Shown here piece by piece: positions 37,556-49,309 of a stretch of DNA of 64,000 bases. The position numbers were made by a program, and so were the translations under genes. Source of the stretch: Torymus aiolomorphi (taxonomy: Eukaryota > Arthropoda > Insecta > Hymenoptera > Torymidae); assembly GCA_036365515.1 (NCBI GenBank), contig CM070874.1, forward strand, positions 65,243,583-65,307,582. Reading direction: 5' to 3'. Every line of letters starts with the position of its first letter. Within the stretch, counting starts at the first letter, position 1. Below the pieces are notes generated by a model. That model did not search any database. It was not told the origin of the DNA and worked only from the letters and a program-made list of their open reading frames with translations.

Positions 37556-40500
37556 TGATGTTTCTTTGTGATGAGAGGCCAAATGGTTGTAATCGCCTAT
37601 ATGTGAGTAAAAGAATTAGTAATAATGATTTATAATTCTGCACAGTAAAATATATGTGTGTATGAGAGTTTTTGAGATAATCGGTATGAATATCAGAAAA
37701 ATAATGATTAAGTATCGAGATGGGCATAATTATATTAATTTTATAAATTTGAAGAATTAAGGTAGAAAAAACTAAAATGCTGAACAAACACTAAATCTAA
37801 TTATATCAGTATTACAAATTTGAGTAATATATTACATTCAAAAATAACAAAGAGCGAACATGTATTAATTGCGAAAGTTGATAGCGATTACATATCACGA
37901 TCTCATTATCCCCGGTAAAAATAATATAGGTACGTTCAAAAGTAATGGAAATTAATTATCGCCCAGATCAAAATCAAACGTAATTTCGTACATTCATCAT
38001 AAAACCTATATTTCCAACACATTATAACAGAACGATTTAATCAGACAACCTACAAACAAAGTCGCAGCCAACCTCTCGCATCTTCCCTTAGCAACATTCA
38101 CTCCGCCGCCTTAGGTAAGGAGCGTACGTCCCATATTTCATTACATCCTTAGAGCAATCACCGTTGAGGTAGGGCTTGACGTTCGAAAGTGCAGACACGC
38201 GTTGCGCAGGTGTTGCGGACGCAAACTGGATTCCCTCTTCCTCCTCAATAAGTAGCCGCAGAAACTGTTATTTAATAGTACGGCAGCTGCACACTCGCGC
38301 GCTCTACCGATTTTCCTAGGTACACTCTTGCGCCGCCCCGAAAAGTTTGGTAATTCCGATATTTTCATATATTAACAAAGTTGCGCGCCTGCACGCGGGT
38401 CTTCTTATTTCACATTTGTATATTAGGGCCGGGGTATTTATCAAAGTCTAAAATTTTAATAAAGGTATTTTCTTTTAAATGGCCGAATTAAGGCTCGCAT
38501 TAACGCTCAACGTGAATGAAAAGTTGCTTTGGGCGAGTATTCTTATGTTTACGAAAAATTGTTTTATGAAAGCGCATTATACGCAACTTTCTCTCTTTAC
38601 ACAATATTATTATTCGACAGTTAAATCCTCTAAAATATTACCTATATAAATCGGAATTTTAATATTTTAACAATCTCGCGGGCGCGGTTTCGCATTTTAA
38701 TATATTTTTAGTATACCGTTAAATTATGTTTCAATAAAACAAACTCTATAGAAGTACTATAATGATGAATGGCATAGTTAAATTGTTTCAGTCGTAAATA
38801 ATTTTAGAACAATTCATTAATTGTCCAGAAGAGCAAATAATAGCTATACAAATTACCGCTCATTATGTAGCGCACAAGCACCAATTCGAAACAAACTTTG
38901 CATGCATCGATCTCCACTTATTATTCAGTTGACAAAATGCACTCGCTCGTTATATAACCCACTTACAGGTTTTTTCAATGCAATACCTCATTTCTTTTTT
39001 CTACCTACGCGAAAATCCATAAAACTCGCGCGCGAGTACACTCCTCGAAAAACTTGCAGCCTCGTAATAAGGCTCAACAGCGTAGCCCGCAATCTCGTCC
39101 GCAACAGCCCCATAACAAACCATAATTGAGCCTAATAAACCTCCCCAACGGAGAAAAATTACACTCGCGCACTCACCTGCTTTCCTTCTCCTCCTCCCCA
39201 TTACACATCGTTCACTCGTTAAAAAATGTAAGACGCCCGTTTCAATGAAACTCGTTAAACGCCGTATCGCGCTCTAAAAGTTTTGCTTTCCGAAGGGCTG
39301 CCGCCCGTCGTCGCGAAGAAGGCAACTTCGTTTTCGCCGCGCGGAAAGTTGCTGGCGCTGCGGGTACCATAAACGTTAACGCGCGCGTTCGCGACTCTCG
39401 CGCGCTGCAGCAGTAGCAGTGCTGTATAACGACTCGCGAGTTCACTTTGACGCCGTGTATCCGACACCGGAACTTATAATTGTCCGCGCCGGAGTTGGCA
39501 GGGAGAGAGAGAGAGAGAGAGAAGGTCTCGCGGGAGCGGTACGTGTACGCGCGCGGACGAAAAAGAGATTGGGGCGAGGGAGAAAGAGGGAGAGAGACGA
39601 GTTAGAGAAAGAGAGAGAGAAGTATTGACAACGGGAGGGTTGTTATAGCACAGGGTGGTGATTTTGTACAGCAAGGCCGTATTGTGCGCGGAGAGTTATT
39701 TTACGAACTGCTGCAGTCGAGATGGATCGAAGCTTTTGTAAAATTTTAAAGCAATTGTAGATGTAATTAAATGAAAGCGATGTCTGGGGCGGTTGTATAT
39801 CTATAATTTACGGTGACGTGAGAACTTCTAACTATAATTATTCATAATTTTCAATAAAAAGATTATAAAGTAATAATTCCAATTACTTCGACAATTTGTT
39901 ATTTTTTAATGCGACATTGAACATATTCGTTATTTTCGAGAAAAGCCGGTTCTTATAAATTTTTTTTTTTTTCAAATAAAATATTTAGTGAAAGTTTAAT
40001 AAAGCTTTTAATAAACGAAACCTGTTGCAATTTTTGTGCAAGTGTCGTACTTTTATTTTATTATCTCGTCAATACGCAATCAAGGCATAATTGTCACGTG
40101 TTCCAAGTCGTGTTTGAATGAGCAATAAAATTATGCTTGAAATGAATTTTATGTCTGGTATTTATATAGTTTTATTCTTGACTGGCGCCAAAGAATGTTA
40201 TAAAGCTATTGAAAAATCATATTTTAATTACCTTCTCTCTTCTAGTCCGGTTGAAATTGTGCTTTCTACGTTTGATTAATTATCCGATAAAACGATCTTA
40301 AATATTTTGCACTAATTATTTATCGAGACTTTCTTAATAATGAATGTTAAGCTTTCAAGCATTAATTGGCACTATTTTATTGAATGCAAATCATTTATAC
40401 CTCGTATTTTAAATTAATATTTACAACACTCAATCTCATCATATTTAACAGTTACAACTATATAAAGTTACAGTTATATTTTTCTTTCTAATATAATCCG

Positions 40501-43500
40501 TAAATACCGCTCGTACAAGCTTTTACGTCCACATAATTTTATATTACACGCAAACACCCCCAAAAAAACTAGTCTGCGCGTTTTTAGTACGCTATCTCGA
40601 CATCCTATACCCCCGAAGTGACAATATGTCTCCCGCCATTAATCTTCCTTTTTCGCCATCCAGTAATGACATCTTTCCCATTCGCGAATACGCTTTTTTT
40701 CACGATACTCCACGCGCGTCGAACCTCAGCAACACACACACACACAGCAAGGCGCGAAAAAAGTAGCCCCCGGGATATATTCTCAAGACGCCAATTTTTC
40801 TCTCACCGTCTTCTTCTTCTTCTTCTTTTCATCCTTTGACCTTTCCCACTATCGCACCTCCGCCGCCTTAAGTCGCCGGGATTTCGCCCAGGCTCATTTA
40901 TGCAGCGCAGGGATTTCCCTCCCGCCCCATTAGCGCGACCTTATTCCCTCCCCCCGATCGGCGCGTATTATATATTATACGCGCGCGTAAATATTTGGCG
41001 GGGCTGGTATGAGGAAAAAAGCCGGGGTTGCGGCGCATTATCCCGCCGGAGCTTTTCGACTCGCGAGTTTAATTTCGCACGCGGCGGCCGATGACCTGAT
41101 TTATGCGCGCATCATTTGCGCCGGATTTGCGCTCACCTTTTTTTTCTCTCTCTCTTCTTTTGTTGGCGTGTTTGCCGCCGGGATGTTGAGGCTACGAGAC
41201 GCGCGCGCGCGAGTGTTTTTGTTCCCGGATTCGGGGGATTTTGAAATATGAGGCGCGCCGAATGGATGTCAGGAGCAGTGTTGCGGCGCCCGTTCTTTTC
41301 TTGGCTTATATTTTCTGCTTGTTGGGCTGCGAATGTGTAGAGTTATTATTTGTTATTAGTAATATTATTAATTTTGATATACTGAATTTACTGGTTTGAT
41401 ATACTGGATTAAGAGCGAGCGTAAAATTTGTCCTGCTATTCATGTTTAACGTGAAATTAAGATTTAATTCCGAAATTTAATTAAAAACTTTATTGGATTG
41501 TTATTGCGAGCTTTGATATATACGCGGGTGTAATTAAAATAACGTTATCATTAATAACGCTGACTGTGCCACGGCCATTTTATCAACGAGTTAATGCAGT
41601 TTAATGTATTTAAATTTATTTTACATTATATGATTACACGTTTCAGCAAGATTAATATATAATCCATGTTTTATCTTCGACGAAATCTGATTAAAAACAC
41701 CATTAGCTTTACAAATTACATTTAAATATTGAACCCCAATCGACATGCACTTTCTTTAGGGCAAAAAAGTTAACACTTTCCTAACCCTGCAATCACCTCA
41801 TTCAAACTTTTTCAATAAAACAACGAAAAAAATCCCTTCCATAAACGAAAACACAATCGAGCGCGATCAATTAAAAAGCCATTACGCATTATACGAGTGC
41901 TCCTGCAACGTTCAATCAGTCTTTAATTCAATTAAAAAACATTCCGAAGAAATAATTCGCTAGCCGCTCCCGAAAATTCGCGCCGGCCGCGCATAAATTG
42001 AAATTCCATCGGAGCGTTAATAAATCGCACACCCGCACACCCGCGCAAATTGCCCGATTATCCGCTCATCATTCGCTCTCTCGCCTCCTTTTTTCCCCCT
42101 ATTCCCCTCCTCCCTTTCATTCTCGTTTCCGCGACTTACCCTTTATTAGCGCCCACCACGCGTGGCATAATGAAATTTAAATTGCAGTGCGATGTCCGTG
42201 CGCGGCGGTCCTTTTTGTCCCCCGCACTGAGCGTGTGCGTCAACGGCTTTGTGTCTTTTTCAGTGTTTTAATTAAAGTTATATGTCGCGCGCGCGTGGAT
42301 TCGCAATTTCGGCGCGCCAAAGCTCGCGTAATTTCCTAAACTCGGGGCCGGATTTTAGCGCGGCGGCGACGCCCGCGGATGAATTTGTGTTTTTGGAATT
42401 TTCGGGACTTTAATTATTTCGCTGCGGGCGGCAGTTTGTTCTGCGACTTTTTTTTGGTTGTTGCTTTACGGGAGTCGGATGCGCGGGGCGAGGATAGATG
42501 GGCTGTTTAATTTGCGAAGTTCGGATGAATGGTCCGATTGAATGATGCGACGTCGACTGTGTTGTATAGATGCGCTCTTTGTTTAATATCATTAGCGCAC
42601 TTTCGCATGGCCCGTACACATAAAATTTCACTGCGATCGTCGTTTAATCTGTTCGTGGGAATGCAATTTTAAAACATATTTGTATATATATGATTTTAAT
42701 GAAAGTATTTGTAATTTCATTTAATGCCGATTAATTATTCTTTAAATGAATTTATCACTGTGCTCGTCGAGTTCGTTCAATATCGAATAATCTCTTTGAT
42801 TTTAATGAAAGATATATAATAAAATATTTATTTGGCCGTTTAAACGTTGGGCAAATGAATTTTAAATGCCGTATAAATATTATTGTTATTGTTATGTTAT
42901 TCTTGTTGTTGTTTTTTTTTGTTATACACTTTTAATTTTAAATATCACAACATTTAACATTTATTGTACATTTACACGGCCACATTAACATTTACAGTTT
43001 AACCACCTTTTGTTTTGGTAACGGACAAGCTCAAAAACAAATGGCAATGATAAAACACACGCCCTCAATTATAACGTGTTTCATACGCGAGCCGGCAAAT
43101 TAAAGCGATTCCTTTCCGCCGACCTGGAGGCACACACTATCCTTCGCTCTTGCGCCCACTTAAATCATAACCTGCCCTCGTCGATGCGAGGCCGCGATTG
43201 CGAAATATCACTCCGCGATAATCGCCTGCACAGAGAGCGGCTGCCGCCGCCTTTAGCAAATACGCTCGCGCCTGCAATTTTCTCCACTTATCCTCTCCTT
43301 TTTTTTTTCTTCCTCGTTCCTCTTTGTTCCGCTTCTCATCCACGTGTAATGCTCGCGGAACGCAACGGGTTTTGTTTGATTAAATCGGCGAGTCCGCGCC
43401 TTTGGCTCTCTTTCTCTGTACGTTGGATGAAAAGCGCTTTGCGCGCGCGCGCGCGCCTGATAAGCTCGCGGATAAGCTCGCTTGTAAGTCTTGTTTGGCG

Positions 43501-44355
43501 ACCTTTGCCGCGTTACATTTCTTTGTTGTGTACTTCAATATTGCTAATGAAAGGAGGTTTGCAGTATCTGCGCGCGGAAATGACGCGTTCGTTAGGCGTC
43601 GGATTATTATGTCGAGGAATAAAAGTATTTCGATGCGAATATATGTATTATATAAAAATGTGCGTGATTGCTTTTCCTGGAATTCGCTTTGGTCGTTAAA
43701 ACTTTTTTAATTTTTACTGAGCAATTTATATTTGCAATATGTTTGAGGTTTAATTAAAGCTTTGATTTAAATTTCATTTGTCAAATAAACCTCTGTGATA
43801 ATTTTAAATTAGTTTGTGCTCATATTCGGGAACTTTTGCAACTTTTATCCGGCTGAAATATATAATATTCAAAGTTCTATAATGAAATTCACAATTATCT
43901 GCTATGTAAACCTGTCAAAATCGGTTATGGAACTCTCTAGTTTCGAACTCGTGAATAGCAAACTCGTTAGGATAACTGCTTACGAGTAAGTTACTTCTAC
44001 ATAATAGAAACTATATACTTACGAAATTATTGCAGACTTGTAACTATTATTCTTTACTTACGAGTTGTAAAATCACAGTTAAACTTAAGTAAGCCGTTAG
44101 TTTACATTTATAATGACAAACCGTAAGAAACGTTGCTTACTAATAAAGAATTAACATGGCTATTAAATGCTCAACTATCTTAAAGGTATTTTGAATGCCA
44201 TAAATTTCAGCATTTCTTTATACACTTTCTGTACACACTTGGGAAACTTTATTTATTATAGGAAAGGGGGTAAAGCGCATATGTTAAGGAAAAAGATAAT
44301 AAAAATATACAAGATATGAAAGATTTAAATAACTTTAAACACATTTTACTTTTAT
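37556..44355. other. non-coding stretch with islands and AT-rich valleys
   Basis: No credible gene seen. Islands lie near 38.2, 39.35, 40.95, 42.15 and 43.4 kb. Simple repeats include (GA)n at 39509-39522, (CA)n at 40733-40745, (CTT)n at 40809-40828 and (CG)n at 43439-43456. A second acceptor/donor juxtaposition (CCGCCGCCTTAG then GTAAGG) lies at 38114/38115. The AT-rich valley at 43.7-44.3 kb has repeated ACTTACGAGT-like motifs (43.98-44.07 kb) with no known meaning. Confidence 0.5.
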
Positions 44356-44628
44356 TTATAATAATAAAAACAACAAGTACATATAATGTATAAATTTTAA
44401 TATACATATAAATAATATTAAACAAAAAACGCCGGACAGAACAGACATATTACCAAAAGGGAATTTAATCACTACAATTGGGTTTGTTGTAGTAATAGCT
44501 ATATTATTTGTATTGCTCAAGGTTCTGCAAAGTATATTATAATGTTTCAAAACTAAGTTGACCGATTCTATATCATTTATAATGACAACATAAATCTGTA
44601 AACAAAAAATAAAAAAATTTAAATCACA

Positions 44629-45091
44629 TTATGTTTTGGAGCAATATGATGTGTTATCCGGATAAGCCAGATAGGGTGTCCGTTTTATTTTGTTATTGTT
44701 ATAATAATAAATTCTTGAAGTATCGATGACATATAAATCCTTAATGTGATTTAGGCATGAGTAAGCACACAGTAGTTCAAAATACACATACATGATTAAC
44801 TCGGTGAAATCGTAGCGTAATCCCGAAAAATTTGTTTTTGGTTCCTGCAGTGATGTAACCATTTTGAGAGACTAGAACAAACAGGAAATTAGTCACTAGT
44901 GATCAAATTTAGTATTTATACTCGCGATTCCAATATTGTACATAAGTATACGTATAAGATATTATAGTCTTATAAAGATACTGTAGTCTTTTTCCTTCAC
45001 ACGTTTTATCGACATTATTAGGTACATTTACTATTATAATACAATTACAAATAAGTTATAGGAAAAGTAGAACGTAAATCGGCCACTCACC
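44629..45091 (-). CDS. candidate small two-exon gene of unknown function
   Basis: A consensus donor (TTAAAG then GTGAGT) follows 45091. After a 219-bp AT-rich intron comes a good acceptor (TTTCCTGTTTGTTCTAG) before 44871. Splicing joins, in one frame, a short ORF (starting MLK, or further upstream) to the 77-residue open frame MVTSLQEPKTNF... ending SYCSKT, with a stop at 44629-44631. The total is about 83 residues, with no recognised domain. AATAAA lies downstream on the minus strand near 44350-44358, and two further acceptor-like sites lie between, so more exons are possible. It sits in an AT-rich valley and could equally be a decayed transposon gene or chance. Confidence 0.25.
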
Positions 45092-45129
45092 TTTAACATC
45101 CATGACGTCAAACAATCGCTTTCTATTAA

Positions 45130-45146
45130 CCCCCCCCCCCCCCCCC
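45130..45146. repeat. C17 homopolymer
   Basis: An uninterrupted run of 17 C on the + strand, the same length as the run at 2981-2997. Confidence 0.95.
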
Positions 45147-48100
45147 AGATCTTAACCAGAGCAGTGTTTTACGACTTATCTTTTGATTTGCCGCTCGATG
45201 TACCTTTACACCCTCTATTTCACGCTCTTTGTTTCCGAACCCCTCTCTCCTGGGCATATAATCGCCGGATCCTTACGCAGCGCGCGGCACCCCGTGCAGG
45301 CGCACTTCGCCTGCCAAAATTACCTCTCTCTCTCCCGCCTTTTCTGTCTACGTCTCACTTTTTTTTACGACGAGGAGCCGCCGCCGCTGCTTATCGGCGC
45401 GCAGCATCGCCACGCGCGCTGCTCGCGTCGTAAAAGAGAGGCCGGGCGATTCGTCCCTCGTAAAGAAAGAATAGCGAGGGGGCGAGAGGGTGTATGGGTA
45501 TATATACGCAAGTCCGGGGAGTTTTCGATCTTTTTAAAGACGCCTCCGCGGAACTGAAGATTCGCCTACATATATACGTACGTATTTATATGTATATATA
45601 TATATATATATATTATAAGTAGACACCTATGTGTGCGTGTGTGTGTATATGTGTAGAGAGGGAGCGGGTGCAGCAGCGGCGGCTCGCGTCGTCATTAACC
45701 GCGAATATATCCTGGCTTTGTATTATTCATGCTCGATTTGCATTCCCCCCGTAGCCGCGCGCGTACGGTAACGAGATGACGTTCTTGCACCGGCGCTCCA
45801 ACTGCCCGTAACGATCTTACGTATTCCCTGTCTCCTGCGCAACTGCCTCTCTCTGTGTATATACGTGTGTACAGGCGCTAGAGAGATATATGTATATGCG
45901 TTTCCTCTGCGCGAGTGCGCGTGTTTGTAGCGCTCTGTAGGGCAGTCGGCATTTGCGAACTCTCTTGCTCTCTCTCTCTCTCTGTCTATCTGTGCGGCGT
46001 GCATATGTAACGTGTATGCGCTTATGAATGATTGCATATTTCGTGGCTTGTTACTTTTGAGGCTATTGCGCGTGCGGTTATGGTCGTGCATCGGCAAGTG
46101 GAATTATATTTCGCCGCGCCGACTCGCAAGCTTTTCCTTTCCGAGATTGCCTCTATGCAAAATAGGGAGTTTTTTTTTCGCCAGCGGAGATTCATTTTTG
46201 CTTCTTACCACTGTATTATTGCGGATACTTGTTTAATTTTATCTAAAAAATAATGACAACGATCGTTGTACTGATTTGCGTTATTCATTATATTTTGTAA
46301 TTACTTTAAGACTATCAGGAATATCCGACGATTTAGAAATAACAATGTCTTTACATTACATCCTTCGTGTACATCCGTTATCTGACCGTATTGTATATAC
46401 GCGCGCGCGCGCAGATATATATACGTGCAGCGTGGCTCGAGGCAGGTGACACGCGTCCCCCGTTGTAAGAAAATGTAAAGAATTGACTCTTACTTATCTG
46501 ATTTCCCTGGCCATTGATTTGACATTCGTCTAACAATTATGCGCGTAAGCGGCTTATGCGGGTGCATTGAAGTAGTCGCAGTAAGTCTTTATTTGCCTCG
46601 TTTGCATAAGACGTTCTGTTCTTTTTTTTTGCAAAAAGGGCTTGAATTTTACAGCTGCTGTATTTATTATGCAGTGGCGGTCGTATAGTCGCGTATACAT
46701 ATACACGTATACTACACTGGAAATAAAATTTTTAAATTTTAATAAAAATTTTTTACCGATATTTTATTTGATAAGTTTTATAATATAAAAATTTCAAATG
46801 AAAAGTATACAATTGCCATGACATTTAAATTCTTCCATTTAAAACGTCGCTTCAATATCGAATGAGAAAATTACTTGAAAATAAACGTAATATCAACGAC
46901 ACTCGCGTCGCTTCCTTATCCCCCCTCCCCCCTCCAGCTTTTCTTTGTAAAATATATAAAATTGAGTTTGAAAAATTCAATAATAATAACTTCCCCCACC
47001 TTTATCATCCAGCCAGTAGCCGTATTCAATTTCAACGCCTTTTCCGTCACTTCCTCTCACTCACTCTCATTCGAGGTGCGCCGTGTAAATGGGCTAAATT
47101 AATTCGAATCTCGGCGATATAAAGCGCGCGTCGCGCGCCTCTCCAGTATCAGCATCCTGAAAGAGAGCAAAAAATCGTTATTCATTCGTTATACTTTGCG
47201 CGACGACAATCGAGCTGCCGAGCAATTCGCAACGGCGGCTTTGACAAAGCCGTACGGAAGAGCCGAGTCTTTTTCTTCGACATTAAAGCCGGTGCCCGAG
47301 ATAGGTATACACGCGTGTAGTACTCGCGGAATTGAAGTACAAATGGCAGAACGAACTCCTAGAGAGAGAAAGAGGAGATGGCAAAGCGAGAGACAGAGAG
47401 AGGCAGAAACGAAATGACGTTGGGCGCGACGCGAAGGCAAAAAGATATAGTAACAAACGGATGAATCGCGAGCGCGCGCTACAGTAAATCGCATAGGATA
47501 AATAAGAGTTGGATGAAGAAGAGAGCAATGCTTTTTGTTGTTTTGTTTTTATGGGTCGGTCAATTGCTATTATTCTTTGTGTATAAAAGTATATTTTGAT
47601 GTGTCGATTATGAGAATGACAATAATTTATTCAGAAGTCAAAAATGCTAATATATATTTAATAACTTGTAAGTTTATAAGTTTTCATTATTCTCGTTGTT
47701 AAAATTTACAAAAAGGTAAAACAATATGAATATAAATTAGGATTAAAATGCATTATTTAAAAAAGCTCGTATAAGGAATTGATAATAAAAGAGGAAATTA
47801 GTTACGTAACTACGAGTTTAATATGTTTAGTAAAAGCATGATGTTTTACGCTTTATGAAAATTTTCCAACTTTCGCGAGCGAAAATATTTTACGCTTAAA
47901 ACACGCACGCACTCCATACAAAAAACATTTTCAGCCATTTAAATTTCCACATTATGAGGTATAATATATACATACCGCTGTAAAACAAACTCGCGTACGG
48001 ACAAACATTTCACGCACACACGTACAACAATATCATCGTATATATACACCCACGACGCTCTCAAGCCTCCTCCTAGACGAAGTCCGCCTCTTTTCCCTTA

Positions 48101-49071
48101 ATAAAATCACTCATTCAATTATCACGCCTAATTTTCAACTCGGCTGCTACGCGAGCGGCGCGCGCGCGCAGTTTACCCGAGAGATCAATTTGCGCGCTGT
48201 GGAGAAAGAGGAGGACGGAAAGACGAATCGCGGCGCATAAATATTGCGCGCGCAGGGGGAGAGGAGAGAACCAGCAGCAGTAGCAACGCCGGCATAATCA
48301 GGGGCGCGAAAGCGAGGTGGAAAAAGAGGCGGCAATAGCAACGTCGGAGTAATTAAAACTCGCAGTGTATACGTATAAGGCTCGTCTTCGCCGTATATAT
48401 ATATCTATAATTTGGCAAAAGACGACGACGTTTTCACGCCTCGCGCGGTCATTGTGCCGCGCTCCACACCTTCAAGCCCGATTTATGCTTTTTATTTTCT
48501 TTTATTTCGGGAGGAGGAGAATGGGCCGGAGGAATAAGGGAGAGTTCGAGCGGCGCAGGCGGCTGGAAATTAATTAAAAGCCGTCGAATGGAAGTCTGGG
48601 AAATTTTCGGCGATGAAAATACGAGCCCCGCGCGTTGATGCGAAGTTTCGTCGAGGAGTTTCGGCCTCCTGTGCGCCCGCGAGCTCGTGTATGCAATGAG
48701 GAGGGGTTTTGAATATCGCGCTGATTCACTCTCGCGAGCGCGCGTCGGAATTTCGAACGAGCCGTAATTAGGAAATTTAAGAAATTAGTACTTGTTGGGA
48801 TCTAGAGGCGGAGGCTGCTGCTAGCTACTGCAGGTATTTTCGCTGTAATTCAGAGAGTCTAGGGTGTTTTTGTGTTTATTAGGCGGCTCTCTTTGACGCA
48901 ATTAACCGAGCGCGCTCAAGTTCCCTCGCGAAGACGCTTCGTTAAGTGTTTTCAACTGAATAAATATTGTTATGTTGAATGTGGAACGCTTAATTATATG
49001 CTTTTCTAAATGTGTTACTATAAATTTTTATGTCTTAATGTTGTATTATTTTATTTTGGGTATATACATTT
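45147..49071. other. non-coding stretch with islands
   Basis: No credible gene seen. Islands lie near 45.4, 47.2 and 48.3 kb. (TA)n occurs at about 45592-45612, (TC)n at 45968-45983 and (CG)n at 46400-46412. An AT-rich valley spans 46.7-46.9 and 47.55-47.9 kb. Confidence 0.55.
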
Positions 49072-49309
49072 TTCTGTATTTTGATTCTTAAAATTTCTTT
49101 TCAATAGGAATTAACTTTTTTATGAAGATTTAATTTATTTAAAAATTCGATTATAATTAATAACGTTGTTATTAATTATAGAATGCCGATTCTATATTTC
49201 TGTATTTTGATTCTTAAAATTTCTTTTTATTAGGTATATTAACTTTTTATGAAGATTTCCTTTATTTAAGAACTCGATTATAATTAATAACGTTGTTATT
49301 AATTATAGA
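49072..49309. repeat. direct duplication of a 111-bp AT-rich unit with an internal hairpin
   Basis: Copies lie at 49072-49182 and 49198-49309 with few differences. Each ends in a 13-bp inverted repeat (TATAATTAATAAC, GTT spacer, GTTATTAATTATA) that is fully conserved between copies, while other positions differ, including small indels. Confidence 0.88.

Noticed and set aside
39001..39201. Minus-strand first exon (ATG then MGRRRRKA) with a consensus CAG-GTGAGT donor at about 39178
   Set aside because: Purine-rich repeat coding with no downstream partner exon; a perfect donor alone is expected by chance in 64 kb.
43076..43699. 207-residue + strand open frame
   Set aside because: Low-complexity composition of a CpG island with no domain; open by lack of AT-rich stop codons.
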